Source of the DNA: Planctomycetaceae bacterium
GTDB taxonomy: Bacteria; Planctomycetota; Planctomycetia; Pirellulales; Thermoguttaceae
DNA length: 64,000 nucleotides
Direction of reading: 5' to 3'
Assembly (NCBI GenBank): GCA_012719125.1
Contig: JAAYAY010000024.1
Location: forward strand, 1 to 64,000
Under the pieces are notes generated by a model, which had not been told where the DNA came from, did not search any database, and saw nothing but the letters and a program-made list of their open reading frames with translations. Positions 9,226-18,261 of the stretch are shown here, piece after piece. Positions within the stretch are counted from its first letter, which is position 1. Every line of letters begins with the position of its first letter. The position numbers were made by a program, and so were the translations under genes.

Positions 9226-9315
9226 GTTTAACCCGCTGCCGCAGGCGAGGTCGTTCACCGATTACAGGCCGCTTTGGGATGGTTGGCAAACCTCGCCTGC
9301 GGCAGCGGGTTAAAC
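9226..9315. repeat. Palindromic repeat, family A copy 3
   Basis: Perfect 25-nt inverted arms at 9226-9250 and 9291-9315, separated by 40 nt. The arm sequence is identical to the outer arms of copy 2, while the loop is unrelated to the loops of copies 1 and 2. It lies between the pcm start and the end of cydB. Confidence 0.9.
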
Positions 9316-9374
9316 GACTCTGCCGTAAAGGTTTCGGTTCCCTGCAGCACCCCGAAGTGGCACCGTCCAACTAC

Positions 9375-10403
9375 TCAATAACTGTGAGAGTCCAGCTTGA
9401 CTTTGCCTCGGAACACCCAGTAGATCGCGATGGTATAGGAAATGACGCACGGCATGCCGAGCACCGCAATGACCAGCATGATCTGCAAGGTCTTCATCGA
9501 AGATGCGTCCTGATAGATGGTGATGCTCCGCGTCGCGGGCTCGATCGACGAGGTCACCAGATTGGGGTAGAGCGCCATTCCCACCAGGAACACGAGAGCC
9601 GCAATTGTGCACGAGGACGAGATGAACGAATACAGCGGCCGGTTGTGGTAGATCGCCCGGGGGATGTTGGCGATGGCCAGCACGTTCAGCACGACGATCA
9701 CCCAGGCGATCGGGAAATGCTTGAAGTTGTCCAACGCGTGGGGGACCTCGATCATCGTCCAGACGGTCATGACCAGGTAGATCGCCAGGAACAGGAAGAA
9801 GTGCCGCCAGATCCAGTCGTGCAGTTTCTTCTGCAGCTCGCCTTCGGTCTTCAGGTAGAGATAGATGTTGCCGTGCATGACAAACAGGGCCAGGGCCATG
9901 ATCCCCACGCCGAGGGAATAGGGGTTCAGCAGATCGAAGAACGTGCCGGCGTAATCCTGGTTCTCTTTGAGCGGGATGCCACGAAGCATGTTGCCGATGG
10001 CGACCCCGTAGAGGAGCGGCGCGATGGTGGAGCCGAGCAGGAAGCATGAATCCCAGAATCGCCGCCACCACTTGCCCGGGCGTTTCGAACGAAACTCCAT
10101 CGATACGGCCCGAAGAATCAAGGCCGTCAGCAGCAGCATGAAGGCGATGTAGAATCCTGAGAACACCGACGCGTAGGCGTTCGGAAAGGCGGCAAACAGG
10201 GCGCCGCCGAAGGTGATCAGCCACACTTCGTTGCCGTCCCAGAGCGGACCGATCGAGTTCATGAAGATCCGCCGCTCCTTGTCGGTCTTGGCCAGCGGAT
10301 GGAGCATCCCCACGCCCAGGTCGAATCCGTCGAGGATCGCGTAGCCGGCAAGGAGTACCCCGAGCAGGCCAAACCAGATCAAGCAAAGCAAGTCGTAGCT
10401 CAC
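9375..10403 (-). CDS. cydB: Cytochrome bd-type oxidase subunit II
   Basis: 342 aa with eight to nine hydrophobic segments. The start is GTG ([12 protein letters not shown]), overlapping the stop of a small upstream frame by 4 nt. Family marks are the N-terminal GLLGVLLAGYAILDGFDLG and GNEVWLITFGGALFAAFP. With CydA it forms a membrane quinol oxidase that reduces oxygen without proton pumping; CydB is the structural partner. It is transcribed after cydA and probably coupled through the small frame between them. Confidence 0.96.
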   Translation of the reverse strand: MSYDLLCLIWFGLLGVLLAGYAILDGFDLGVGMLHPLAKTDKERRIFMNSIGPLWDGNEVWLITFGGALFAAFPNAYASVFSGFYIAFMLLLTALILRAVSMEFRSKRPGKWWRRFWDSCFLLGSTIAPLLYGVAIGNMLRGIPLKENQDYAGTFFDLLNPYSLGVGIMALALFVMHGNIYLYLKTEGELQKKLHDWIWRHFFLFLAIYLVMTVWTMIEVPHALDNFKHFPIAWVIVVLNVLAIANIPRAIYHNRPLYSFISSSCTIAALVFLVGMALYPNLVTSSIEPATRSITIYQDASSMKTLQIMLVIAVLGMPCVISYTIAIYWVFRGKVKLDSHSY

Positions 10404-10603
10404 GTCTTCAGGACTCCGTCAAATATGCATTCGCAGGTTGGCAAGCACCCGGCAGAAAGTCGCTGTTGCCGATAGTCGCTCTTCGCTCCGCGATGAGGCG
10501 TTTGTTTGCGGAGCGGACAACGACAATTGTCGATTTGCTGTTCCCAGGCCAAGTGACCGACCCGTTCGGACACTTCCTCAAAGCGTTCTTCAGTCGTCTC
10601 CAT
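10400..10603 (-). CDS. Small ORF between cydA and cydB, 67 aa
   Basis: An ATG at 10603 opens a frame that overlaps the end of cydA by 14 nt and whose TGA overlaps the GTG start of cydB (GTGA). The product starts [17 protein letters not shown], is Cys-rich (five Cys) and has no membrane helix, unlike CydX or CydS. The exact tiling of the 186-nt gap suggests translational coupling, but a chance frame in GC-rich DNA remains possible. Confidence 0.4.
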   Translation of the reverse strand: METTEERFEEVSERVGHLAWEQQIDNCRCPLRKQTPHRGAKSDYRQQRLSAGCLPTCECIFDGVLKT

Positions 10604-12128
10604 CGGTTTCCTTGCGGCGAGCGTCGGTGTAGGAGGAAGGTCCGGCCGCATCGGCCTGGTCGGCCGCCACGGCGAAGAACCCGCCCTTCCTGGCCTCGCC
10701 GGACGCCGCGGCCTCGCCCTCCTCCGGACCCGCGTGAATCTTGGTGTTCAACACGAACACCCAGACCAGCACCAATAACAGGTAGATCAGACCGAACATC
10801 ACCAGCGAACCGGCCACCATCTCGCGGTTGATTGCGCCGCTGACCGCATCTTGTGTGCGAAGCCCGTTGACCGGCCTGGTGAAGTCCATTTCGTGATACT
10901 CGTAGAAGACGTCCGGGTTTTCTCTGGCCGCCATGACCGGCGCGAACTCGGCTTGCACGATCCACGGCTGACGGCCTACCTCCGCCGCCACCCAGCCGGA
11001 CTGGTTGCCCAGGTACACCAGAACAATCGCAAACACGAAGCCCCAGAGGAGCCAGCGCTGCTCAAACAGCGTGCCCCGCCACAACAGGAACAACGCCGCC
11101 AGCGTCATCACAATCAGGAGCGACCCGATCCCCACCATCAGGTGGAAGCTGAGGAACGGGAGCAGGACCGGCGGACGATCCGCCGGATTGAACCGGTCGA
11201 GACCCACAACCGGCGTCGTGATATCGCGGTAGGTCAGCAGCGACAGCCCGGCCGGGATTTGAAGGGCGTATTTCAACTCCTGGGCTTCGTCGTCGGGGAC
11301 CCCGAACACCGTGATCGGCGTACCCCCTTCGGTCGTCTCGTACAGCCCTTCCATGGCAGCCAGTTTCGAGGGTTGCTCTCTGGCGACCAGCCGGGCCGAG
11401 GAATCACCCGAGAGCGGGGCGGCCACGGCGGCGATCGTTCCCAGGATCAGTGCCACCGTGAAGGACCGCTTGGCAAACACCACGTGGCGGTTCCTCAAGA
11501 GATAGTAGGCGCTGATGCTCATCACGAAGAACGTGCCGGTCAGCAGGGCCCCGATCCACACGTGGACGAGCCGATCGATCGTGGACGGGTTGAGCACCAC
11601 GGTCCAGAAATCGACAATTTCCGCCCGTTGGCCCCGTGCCGCGGCCACGATGTGGTGTCCGGCGGGCGTCTGCTGCCAACTGTTGGCCACCACGATCCAG
11701 ATGGAAGAAAAGATCGATCCGAGGCAGACCATCAACGTGGCGAAGAAGTGCATCTTCTTTCCCACGCGGTCCCAGCCGAACACCAGAACCGCCAGGAACC
11801 CCGATTCGAGAAAAAACGCAAAAATCCCCTCCGCCGCCAGGGCCGAACCGAACACGTCGCCGACGAACCGCGAATAGACCGCCCAGTTGGTGCCGAACTC
11901 GAATTCCATCACGATCCCTGTCGCCACGCCCACCGCGAAGGTGACGGCAAACAGCTTCACCCAGAACTTGGTCAGACGATGCCACTCCGGATCGCCCGTC
12001 TTCAGCCAGATCGCCTCGAAAACGACCAGCAGCACCCCCAGCCCGATCGACAGCGGCGGGAACAGGTAGTGCACCATGATGGTGAAGGCGAACTGGAGGC
12101 GGGAAAGGAAGACGACGTCGAATTCCAT
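10590..12128 (-). CDS. cydA: Cytochrome bd-type oxidase subunit I
   Basis: 512 aa, multiple membrane segments. The N-terminal [20 protein letters not shown] carries the conserved His of the heme b595 region. [19 protein letters not shown] and [10 protein letters not shown] are also CydA signatures. It binds the hemes and oxidises quinol. The loop between segments is of moderate length, more like the short Q-loop type. The last 14 nt overlap a small frame that bridges to cydB. Upstream (12129-12412) no clear promoter could be picked out before the divergent fmdB-type gene. Confidence 0.96.
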   Translation of the reverse strand: MEFDVVFLSRLQFAFTIMVHYLFPPLSIGLGVLLVVFEAIWLKTGDPEWHRLTKFWVKLFAVTFAVGVATGIVMEFEFGTNWAVYSRFVGDVFGSALAAEGIFAFFLESGFLAVLVFGWDRVGKKMHFFATLMVCLGSIFSSIWIVVANSWQQTPAGHHIVAAARGQRAEIVDFWTVVLNPSTIDRLVHVWIGALLTGTFFVMSISAYYLLRNRHVVFAKRSFTVALILGTIAAVAAPLSGDSSARLVAREQPSKLAAMEGLYETTEGGTPITVFGVPDDEAQELKYALQIPAGLSLLTYRDITTPVVGLDRFNPADRPPVLLPFLSFHLMVGIGSLLIVMTLAALFLLWRGTLFEQRWLLWGFVFAIVLVYLGNQSGWVAAEVGRQPWIVQAEFAPVMAARENPDVFYEYHEMDFTRPVNGLRTQDAVSGAINREMVAGSLVMFGLIYLLLVLVWVFVLNTKIHAGPEEGEAAASGEARKGGFFAVAADQADAAGPSSYTDARRKETDGDD

Positions 12129-12412
12129 GTCGGTGAGCTCGTGGTAAGAGACACATCAGGAAGCCGGGCGGAATCGCATGGACACCGCCGCAAATGCCTT
12201 GACAGATCCAGCCTGCCCTTTCGGCGGCCTGCGGACCAGAGGGCATTCTAGCGCGGCGGCCCAACCCCTTCAATGCTCCCGGTGGAGCTGGAGACAATTG
12301 CCAAAGGCGTCGCGTCGATCTAGGATGGGCGCCGTCAGGGACGTGGCTTGGCGCCCGACGCCTTCGGCCAGCGGACGGAAGTGGTGTGACCCCGATTCCC
12401 ACGAGGCATGTC

Positions 12413-12577
12413 ATGCCCTACTACGAGTACAAGTGCAACGAGTGCGGTGAGAAGTTCACCGTGAAGGAATCGTTCGAGGAGCACGGGCACAAACGGGTGA
12501 AGTGTCCCAAGTGCGAAAGCCGGAAGACCGAGCGGGTCATCGGGGCGGTGTTTGCCAAGACCTCGAAGAAGTCGTAG
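12413..12577 (+). CDS. FmdB-family zinc-ribbon protein, 54 aa
   Basis: MPYYEYKCNECG followed by CPKC gives the two-CxxC FmdB/CxxC_CXXC_SSSS ribbon. Family members of this size are common regulatory-type proteins of unproven function. The start at 12413 places MPYYEY at the N-terminus as usual. The stop is 14 nt before the histone-deacetylase-like gene, so the two are probably cotranscribed. Confidence 0.85.
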   Translation: MPYYEYKCNECGEKFTVKESFEEHGHKRVKCPKCESRKTERVIGAVFAKTSKKS

Positions 12578-12591
12578 ACGCGACCGTCCAA

Positions 12592-13542
12592 ATGCTCGGA
12601 CTCATCTACGACCGCCGGTTTCTCGACCACGACACGGGCGAAGTGCACCCGGAGGGGCCGGCACGGCTCAAGGTGATTCTGGAGGCCTTGCGCAAGGAAG
12701 GCCTGCTCGACCGCATGATGCCGATCCCCTTTCGCCAGGCCAAGGCCGAGGAAATCGCGCTGGTTCACGACCCGGCCTACGTCGACATCGTGTGCATGGC
12801 CTGCGACGAGGGTCTCACGGCGATCGGTTCGAGCGACACCAAGCTCTGCCCGAAGAGCTACGACGTGGCGGCCCTGGCCGTGGGCGGGACGATGGCCGCC
12901 TGCGATGCGGTCATGGCGGGCACCGTGCGGCGGGCGTTCTGCGCCGTCCGCCCCCCGGGGCATCATGCAGAAACCGACCGGGCCCTCGGGTTCTGCCTGT
13001 TCAACAATGTGGCCGTGGCCGCCGAACATCTGATTCGCAATCACGGTCTGCGCCGCGTGGCGATTGTCGACTTCGACGTCCATCACGGCAACGGCACGCA
13101 GCACATCTTCGAATCCCGGTCAGACGTGCTTTACGTCAGCATCCACGAGCGGCCCGGCTCGCTTCCGTTTCCCGGCTCGGGCGAGGAAAGCGAGGCAGGC
13201 ATCGGCCCCGGACGCGGCTTCACACTCAACATCCCCCTGAGCCGCGGCGCCGGCGACGCCCAGTACCAGGCCGCATTCGATGGCCAGCTCCTACCCAAAT
13301 TGAGGGAGTACCGCCCCGAATTCCTGCTCATCAGTGCGGGCTTCGACGCCCTCGCCGCCGATATGATCGCCCATTTGTGGCTGGAGCCCGAGTCGTATGG
13401 CTGGATGACGGAGCGGCTGGTGGAGGCGGCGGAACAGCAATGCGGAGGGCGTGTCGTCAGCGTGTTGGAGGGGGGCTATCAATTGGACTATCTGGGGCGG
13501 GCGGTTGTTCATCATCTGGCGGCGATGGCCGGCAATCGATAG
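12592..13542 (+). CDS. Histone-deacetylase-superfamily amidohydrolase
   Basis: 316 aa from the ATG at 12592 (MLGLIYDRRFLDHDTGEVHP). Zinc-dependent deacetylase fold: RPPGHHAE near residues 119-126 (catalytic His pair), DFDVHHGNGT near 161-170 (metal-binding Asp/His) and SAGFDALAAD near 250. In bacteria such enzymes act on acetylated lysines (AcuC) or acetylpolyamines. The last 302 nt and the downstream spacer are duplicated at 14401-14971, on the far side of a small-ORF/HNH module. Confidence 0.93.
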   Translation: MLGLIYDRRFLDHDTGEVHPEGPARLKVILEALRKEGLLDRMMPIPFRQAKAEEIALVHDPAYVDIVCMACDEGLTAIGSSDTKLCPKSYDVAALAVGGTMAACDAVMAGTVRRAFCAVRPPGHHAETDRALGFCLFNNVAVAAEHLIRNHGLRRVAIVDFDVHHGNGTQHIFESRSDVLYVSIHERPGSLPFPGSGEESEAGIGPGRGFTLNIPLSRGAGDAQYQAAFDGQLLPKLREYRPEFLLISAGFDALAADMIAHLWLEPESYGWMTERLVEAAEQQCGGRVVSVLEGGYQLDYLGRAVVHHLAAMAGNR

Positions 13543-13609
13543 TTCCTCTGGGACCGCCAACCTTGTCGCACACGGTTACGCCCGCGGGTGGTAATACTGG
13601 ACTTCCCCG

Positions 13610-13618
13610 TGGTATAAT
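13610..13618 (+). promoter_or_regulatory. Extended -10 promoter before the HNH module
   Basis: TGGTATAAT at 13610-13618 is an extended -10 element about 60 nt upstream of the 87-aa gene. No good -35 is seen, as is common for extended -10 promoters. The element is conserved in the duplicated copy at 14916-14924, where no gene follows. Confidence 0.5.
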
Positions 13619-13677
13619 CGACGTGGTCGGTGCTGCCGCCTGAATAGGGATCCGACGGAGCCACGCGAGGCGAATCG

Positions 13678-13941
13678 ATGAAAGAGACCTTACCGCCCAA
13701 GTTGAAGAAGTTTCCGGCTGTGAAACAACGGCGTCTCGACGAACTGCTGGAGAAGAACGCCGAAGGAACCATCACGCCCAGCGAGAAACAGCGTCTGGAA
13801 CAACTCGTCGAAGAGGCGGAAGCGTTGATGGTCGCCAACGCCCGCTTGCTGGCGCGGTTTGCCGAAGCGCAGGGTGACAATCTCCCGGTGGCCGCGGTCC
13901 CTGTCACGGTCTGGGTGAAGCCGGAACACGCGGGACGCTAA
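13678..13941 (+). CDS. Small helical protein paired with HNH nuclease, 87 aa
   Basis: Lys/Glu-rich, almost wholly helical (residues 1-70), starting MKETLPPKLKKFP, with no known domain. It ends 3 nt before the HNH gene, so the two are translationally linked. I recall comparable small proteins next to HNH genes in planctomycetes and cyanobacteria, which suggests a toxin-antitoxin-like or partner role, but this is inference. Promoter TGGTATAAT lies 60 nt upstream. The pair lies between two copies of the deacetylase 3' end. Confidence 0.75.
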   Translation: MKETLPPKLKKFPAVKQRRLDELLEKNAEGTITPSEKQRLEQLVEEAEALMVANARLLARFAEAQGDNLPVAAVPVTVWVKPEHAGR

Positions 13942-13944
13942 GGC

Positions 13945-14367
13945 ATGGTGCAGGTTGAAGCATTCCGGCAGCTTGTGGCGGCCCGGGCCGGGGGCGTCTG
14001 CGAGTACTGCCGGTTGGTGGAGTTGGCCACCGGGGTGACTTTCCACATTGAACACGTTGTACCACAGGTGTTGGGTGGCCAGACCGTCATGAGTAACCTG
14101 GCGCTGAGTTGTCCGGGGTGCAATCTGGCGAAAGCAGACAAGACCAGCGGCAAAGACCAGAGCGGACAAGCACAATCTCTTTTCAATCCACGCGAGTACG
14201 AACCGTGGTTGCTGGGTTGGCACCTGCACTTCATCCTTGATCGCGAATCGGGAACGATCTTGCCGCGCACTCCCGTCGGCGAGGCAACCATTCTAACTCT
14301 CGGAGTGAACAGCGACCGTCGCGTATTTGCCCGACGACTTCAGATCCGCGCGGGATTGATCGGTTGA
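13945..14367 (+). CDS. HNH endonuclease, 140 aa
   Basis: CEYC at residues 19-22, FHIEHVVP with His34 and His37, and SCPGCN at residues 55-60 form the zinc-bound beta-beta-alpha HNH fold. The Cys pairs bind structural zinc and the His/Asn residues form the metal-dependent nuclease site. The C-terminal half (DRESGTILPRTPVGEATI) matches a common form of small stand-alone HNH proteins. Start is 3 nt after the 87-aa gene. It may be a selfish or defence nuclease; the target is unknown. Confidence 0.9.
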   Translation: MVQVEAFRQLVAARAGGVCEYCRLVELATGVTFHIEHVVPQVLGGQTVMSNLALSCPGCNLAKADKTSGKDQSGQAQSLFNPREYEPWLLGWHLHFILDRESGTILPRTPVGEATILTLGVNSDRRVFARRLQIRAGLIG

Positions 14368-14400
14368 GAATCGGCGGGCCGCGCCGTTCCTTCTCGAAAT

Positions 14401-14703
14401 GCCGCGGGGTCGGCGACGCCCAGTACCGGACCGCGTTCGACAACCGACTCCTCCCCAAACTGGGGGGGGTACCGCCCCGAGTTCCTGCTGATCAGTGCGG
14501 GCTTCGACGCCCTCGCCGCCGATATGATCTCCCACATGTGGCTGGAACCGGAGTCATACAAGTGGATGACAGAGCGGCTGGTGGAGGCGGCGGAAGAGCA
14601 ATGCGGAGGGCGTGTCGTCAGCGTGTTGGAGGGCGGCTATCAATTGGACTATCTGGGGCAGGCGGTTGTGCATCATCTGGCGGCGATGGCCGCCAGCCGA
14701 TAG
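14401..14703 (+). pseudogene. Duplicated 3' fragment of the histone-deacetylase-like gene
   Basis: Aligns with 13241-13542 (offset 1160, then 1161). It encodes the last ~100 residues of the deacetylase but has a +1 insertion in a run of eight G at about 14462-14469, breaking the frame, and has no start codon. The match continues past the stop codon through the spacer and promoter to 14971 (original ends 13665). The length difference of the two copies, 146 nt, equals a 138-bp insertion plus its 7-bp target duplication plus the extra G. Confidence 0.93.
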
Positions 14704-14742
14704 CTCCTCCGGGACCGCCAATCTTGTCGCACACGGTTGCGC

Positions 14743-14880
14743 TAGGGGAACTGCAAAGTAGCAGGCACGCTCCGCCGTGCCGTCCGCAGAACTGCCGGAA
14801 ATCCCGATTTCCCGCCAGCGGCGCTCGGAGAGTGCCTGCTACTTTTCTTGCCACAAGAGGACTTTGCAGTTCCCCTGACT
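14743..14880. mobile_element. MITE-like element, 138 bp, with 7-bp target duplication
   Basis: Perfect 16-bp inverted ends, AGGGGAACTGCAAAGT at 14744-14759 and its complement at 14861-14876; further inner pairing GTAGCAGGCAC/GTGCCTGCTAC. It is flanked by GTTGCGC at 14736-14742 and 14881-14887. The sister copy of the duplicated spacer (near 13573-13582) is uninterrupted and serves as the empty site. No coding capacity, so it must have been moved in trans. Confidence 0.85.
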
Positions 14881-14998
14881 GTTGCGCCCGCCGGTGGTAA
14901 TACTGGACTTCCCCGTGGTATAATCGATGTGGTCGGTGCTGCTGTCTGAACAGGAATCCGACGGAGCCACGATCAGAACCGCCGATGTGGAACGCTAA

Positions 14999-15034
14999 AC
15001 GCCCACGACCAGCCGGATGGCCAGTCGTGGGCGT
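14999..15034 (-). terminator. Hairpin terminator downstream of the lipoprotein gene
   Basis: 11-bp perfect stem, ACGCCCACGAC/GTCGTGGGCGT, with a 14-nt loop. It is 134 nt past the stop of the minus-strand lipoprotein gene; on that strand it is followed by TTTAGCG. No gene ends here on the plus strand. Confidence 0.55.
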
Positions 15035-15168
15035 CTAGAATTTGGGAACAAGGAGCTTTCTCAATCACCGCGAATGCCATCGACTCCACACGCAAACATA
15101 TTTGCGGAGCCACGCCCGGCGGGCAATTTCGCCGCCGAATGCCGCCATATCGTTCGCGCACTCGGCGG

Positions 15169-15603
15169 TCAGCTCGTCAAGTCGAAATTGGCGTCATCCG
15201 CTCCATCATCCGGAACCGTGAACTTGAGTTCGCTCTTCGCCTCGTCGCTGTATTTCTCAGGGACGAGTTGTTTCGGTCCGCCTCCGCCGCCCGCATCGCC
15301 GGCGCCGACCTCCGTCGGGTCAAAGTCGGGATCGTCCATCCCCTCGTACTTGACGATGAAGACCTTGTTCTCGCCCGGTTGCGCCTCCATTTCATAGTGG
15401 CCGGCGGAGTCGGTGGTCGCGATCCCGGCAAACTCCTGGCCGTTGAAATTCACTTGGGCGCCGACCAAGGCGTTCCCGTCGAGCGTAACCGTGCCCGAGA
15501 CCTTCGCGGTCTTGACCTTCGTTCTCCCTTGGGGCGCGCAACCAAGAAACATCGTCACGGCAACAGCCAACAGCATCCAAGCAAGCAGCGGTTTGCATCT
15601 CAT
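15169..15603 (-). CDS. Lipoprotein with carboxypeptidase-regulatory-like domain
   Basis: 144 aa. Lipobox FLGC with Cys22 after a hydrophobic leader, so it is lipid-anchored. Residues 36-75 (VSGTVTLDGNALVGAQVNF) form the start of a regulatory-like beta-sandwich, followed by a Gly/Asp-rich tail. This kind of protein habitually follows DUF1559 genes in planctomycetes, as here, where it lies 138 nt after the DUF1559 stop across a hairpin. Role in the cell envelope inferred only. Confidence 0.85.
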   Translation of the reverse strand: MRCKPLLAWMLLAVAVTMFLGCAPQGRTKVKTAKVSGTVTLDGNALVGAQVNFNGQEFAGIATTDSAGHYEMEAQPGENKVFIVKYEGMDDPDFDPTEVGAGDAGGGGGPKQLVPEKYSDEAKSELKFTVPDDGADDANFDLTS

Positions 15604-15694
15604 TACTCAACCTCGATTGTGTTCAACCAATGAGCCAGATTCGACAGACTATCGCTTCCCCGGGGTCAACCAGACGACACGAGGAACAAAGTTG

Positions 15695-15722
15695 GAGCCG
15701 CCTCCGGCGCGGGAGGCGGCTC
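15695..15722 (-). terminator. Intercistronic hairpin between DUF1559 and lipoprotein genes
   Basis: Perfect 11-bp stem GAGCCGCCTCC/GGAGGCGGCTC with a 6-nt loop. On the minus strand it follows the DUF1559 stop codon. There is only a weak T-run, so it may attenuate transcription into the lipoprotein gene and stabilise the upstream message. Confidence 0.6.
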
Positions 15723-15741
15723 TTTCGTGTGATTTCGTGAA

Positions 15742-16764
15742 TCAACCTCCGTAGTCTCCAACGACCTCCTTGTCTTGAATCAACACCAGTCGAAGGAAGG
15801 TCAAGTAGTCCAACGTTTCCGCCAGGAAGTGGGTCGATCCGTCGCAGAAGCAGAACATGGCGCCGCCAGGATGGCTGCTCCGAAACACCCACGCAAAACC
15901 CTTTCCATCGGCGCGGTTCTGGTAAGCCGAATTGATGGCGTAATCGCGCTGGTGAGTGGCCGTAAAGGTAATGGGCGTTCCCGCGAGGGCTACGTTGTTG
16001 TCCAAGGCAACCACACCATGACAGCAGGTACGCGTGCCGTTGAGCCCCCAGGGTCCCCACCTGACGTCGACCTTGTTGGTCACGCCGCCGTGGGATTCAC
16101 CAATCGCAACGGTATTGCTCGTTCCGTCCCTGATCGTGCTGAACTTGGCCGCCCCATCGCTACCGAATGCCCCCAGACCTCGAAGTCCCCGGCTGGCCAG
16201 TTGGGGATAGGGCGAATTGTTGTCGTCATACTGGCCGGTTGAGAAGAAGTAGCTCGTCCTACGGGCATCTCGCATGCTGTAAGTGTCTTCGGTGCCCGCC
16301 TGGTTGCTGTATTGCTGGCCCGCTGAGTCGTGGGAGGGGCATTCCAGGAAAGCGTATCTTGCGCTGTAGATTGCATGGTTCATCGTGTCGTCGCCCATCA
16401 CGCGGCTATACTTGCTCGCGCTGCTGGAGCAGACGGTGTAATTGTATTGATCGCCGGCTGCCGATTGCTCCACAAACGGAAGCAGCAATGTCCAGCCGGT
16501 CGTGTTCAATACGTACGGTACGAGTTGGGGATTGCTATCATGCTGCCCGCTACCCACCCTCGCCGGCGGAAACTCCTTGAATGTGTCGTGGTAGTTGTGC
16601 AGGGCAAGTCCGATCTGCTTCAGATTGTTGGAGCACTGCGACCGCCGCGCGGCCTCCCGTGCCGCCTGGACCGCCGGCAATAACAGGGCGATCAGGATGC
16701 CGATGATGGCGATCACCACCAACAGCTCCACGAGGGTGAACCCTACGCGAATGCGAGACTTCAT
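15742..16764 (-). CDS. DUF1559 pilin-like protein
   Basis: 340 aa from the ATG at 16764, with GGGAGGTG upstream. The N-terminus is a type IV prepilin leader: [18 protein letters not shown], cleaved after Gly, then a long hydrophobic helix and [17 protein letters not shown], the DUF1559 signature. The C-terminal part has the FCDGSTHF motif of the H-X9-DG type. Such proteins are hugely expanded in planctomycetes and are thought to form pseudopili or surface structures processed by a prepilin peptidase. The GspE-like ATPase gene upstream could belong to the same type of machinery. Confidence 0.95.
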   Translation of the reverse strand: MKSRIRVGFTLVELLVVIAIIGILIALLLPAVQAAREAARRSQCSNNLKQIGLALHNYHDTFKEFPPARVGSGQHDSNPQLVPYVLNTTGWTLLLPFVEQSAAGDQYNYTVCSSSASKYSRVMGDDTMNHAIYSARYAFLECPSHDSAGQQYSNQAGTEDTYSMRDARRTSYFFSTGQYDDNNSPYPQLASRGLRGLGAFGSDGAAKFSTIRDGTSNTVAIGESHGGVTNKVDVRWGPWGLNGTRTCCHGVVALDNNVALAGTPITFTATHQRDYAINSAYQNRADGKGFAWVFRSSHPGGAMFCFCDGSTHFLAETLDYLTFLRLVLIQDKEVVGDYGG

Positions 16765-17438
16765 GAGACACCTCCCCAAAACAGAGAAAGAAAAGAAGAC
16801 ATAAACGACGAATAGCTGGTTTCGTCCGAGCTTCTCGGGCAATCCCTGTCGCAGCCGAACCGTCGTCGAACCGCGGCTCTGGACCCGGAGATTGTACTGG
16901 AACACCGCGCACGGCGCAATCTCGGTTGAGGGCTGCGCACGCATTATATATCATTCATCCGGAATTCGGGTAGGGTGCGAAGTGCACGAACAGTACCGGT
17001 GCCTCTTCTCTGTTGCACGATGACCATAACCGCTTGACAAACAACCGTTTAGGCGCGTCGGCAACAAGAGAAGACGAGTCTGCCCTGTTTTTTGCGTCCT
17101 CTTCGTCGAACTTGGACACTGCATGCCCCGGTACGAACGGTCGTGTCCGACCTTCGCCCTCGCTATCCAAAAAAGGACATTGCGAACGATACGGTTTTGG
17201 CAGGGCGGGAATATCGATGGCCAGACTAGAGTATTGGCTTGCGGCCGGCGCGTGTTGATGACCGTGCCGCCGAGCGTCGGCAACCATGGTACCCGAGGAG
17301 ATCCAACACCTTCGTAACCCGAAGCGTAAGCGAGGCAAGATGGTGAAGCTTAAGCGAGGCAAGATGTTGCCCACCTCGCTTACGCTTCGGGTTACGATTG
17401 GGCCGGCAAGCTTACGCTCACGGCCGCGGCGAATCGCT
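16765..17438. other. Intergenic region, mostly featureless
   Basis: Overlapping open frames exist on both strands, but none has a ribosome site, a recognisable domain or protein-like composition. The only structure is the palindromic repeat at 17313-17396. The promoter of the DUF1559 gene should lie near 16770-16900, but I could not pick a convincing one. Confidence 0.5.
17313..17396. repeat. Palindromic repeat, family C
   Basis: Perfect 23-nt inverted arms at 17313-17335 and 17374-17396; the arm contains TAACCCGAAGCGTAAGCGAG. The loop holds an extra direct copy of AAGCGAGGCAAGATG. The tandem array at 20408-20507 is built from a related half-arm. It lies 42 nt past the stop of the truncated ATPase gene. 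Confidence 0.9.
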
Positions 17439-18204
17439 CTAACCCACCGCCGCAAACCGCTCCGCCGGAATCAACCGGGCCAGTTCGTCCGTCGTCGTGA
17501 TTCCGGCCGCCACCTTCAAAAGCGCCGAACGACGCAGGTCGAGCATGCCCTGACGCATTGCTTCGTCCTGGATCTCGCGAGCCGTGCGCCCCTGGGTGAC
17601 CATCTGGCGCAACTCGCCGGTCATCCGCAGAACCTCAAACACGCCCGTGCGAGAGCGGTAGCCCTCGTGCTGGCAGTGCTCGCAACCGCCTGCGGCGAAG
17701 ATCTGGTGGCCCTCTTTCTCGTCCAGCCATTGCTCGACCGAGCCGAACATCTTCGTCCGCGACACGTCGAGCGGGATCTTGCACTCATTGCAGAGCGTCC
17801 GAGCAAGTCGCTGCGAAACGATGCCCAACAGGCTTGTGGCCAGGAAGTGCGGGGCGACGCCCAACGCCAACAGGCTTTCGATGGCCCCGGCGGCGATTGG
17901 TGCGTGCAGGGTGGCAAACACCAGGTGCCCGCTATTGGCCGCTCGAACCGCCGTCTCGGCCGTCACCGGATCGCGGATCTCGCCGACCATGATGATGTCC
18001 GGCGATTGCCGCAGCACGCTTCGCAAGAGTTCGGGAAATTCCAACCCCTGGCGGTGATTGACCTGAGACTGGCGAATCCCGGGCAGGGAGTATTCGATCG
18101 GGTCTTCGATGGTATTGATCTGGCGAGTCTGATCGTTGAGCCGGTGAAGACAGGCGTAGAGCGTCGTGGTCTTGCCCGTGCCCGCCGAGGCCTTGACGTA
18201 GCTG
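17439..18204 (-). pseudogene. Truncated, internally deleted 3' copy of the GspE-like ATPase gene
   Basis: Aligns at offset 1509 with the full gene at 18945-20189. It retains the C-terminal ~240 residues, including the Walker A tail, Walker B and the Cys4 motif, at about 97% protein identity to the intact copy. At 18181-18187 the copy jumps across 252 nt of the parent (between CCCGCCG at 19690-19696 and CCCGCCG at 19942-19948), an in-frame deletion at a 7-bp direct repeat. Homology ends at 18204. The only ATG (18044) lies after Walker A, so any product would not be a functional ATPase. Confidence 0.92.
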
Positions 18205-18261
18205 CGGACTGAAAAACAGCCCGAGAGAAGAAGGGAAAATGGGGGAGAAGAATCAGGCTAT

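Larger units (their letters stand above)
14704..15168. other. Spacer: duplicated promoter segment, MITE-like insertion, terminator
   Basis: The stretch holds the tail of the duplicated segment (to 14971), the insertion at 14743-14880, an orphan copy of the extended -10 element (14916-14924) and a strong hairpin at 14999-15034. From 15035 to 15168 nothing further is seen. Confidence 0.7.

Noticed and set aside
17439-18044. Fragment of the GspE-like gene as an independent functional gene starting at 18044
   Set aside because: It would lack the Walker A motif and the N-terminal domain; the homology to the full gene and the microhomology deletion show it is a remnant.
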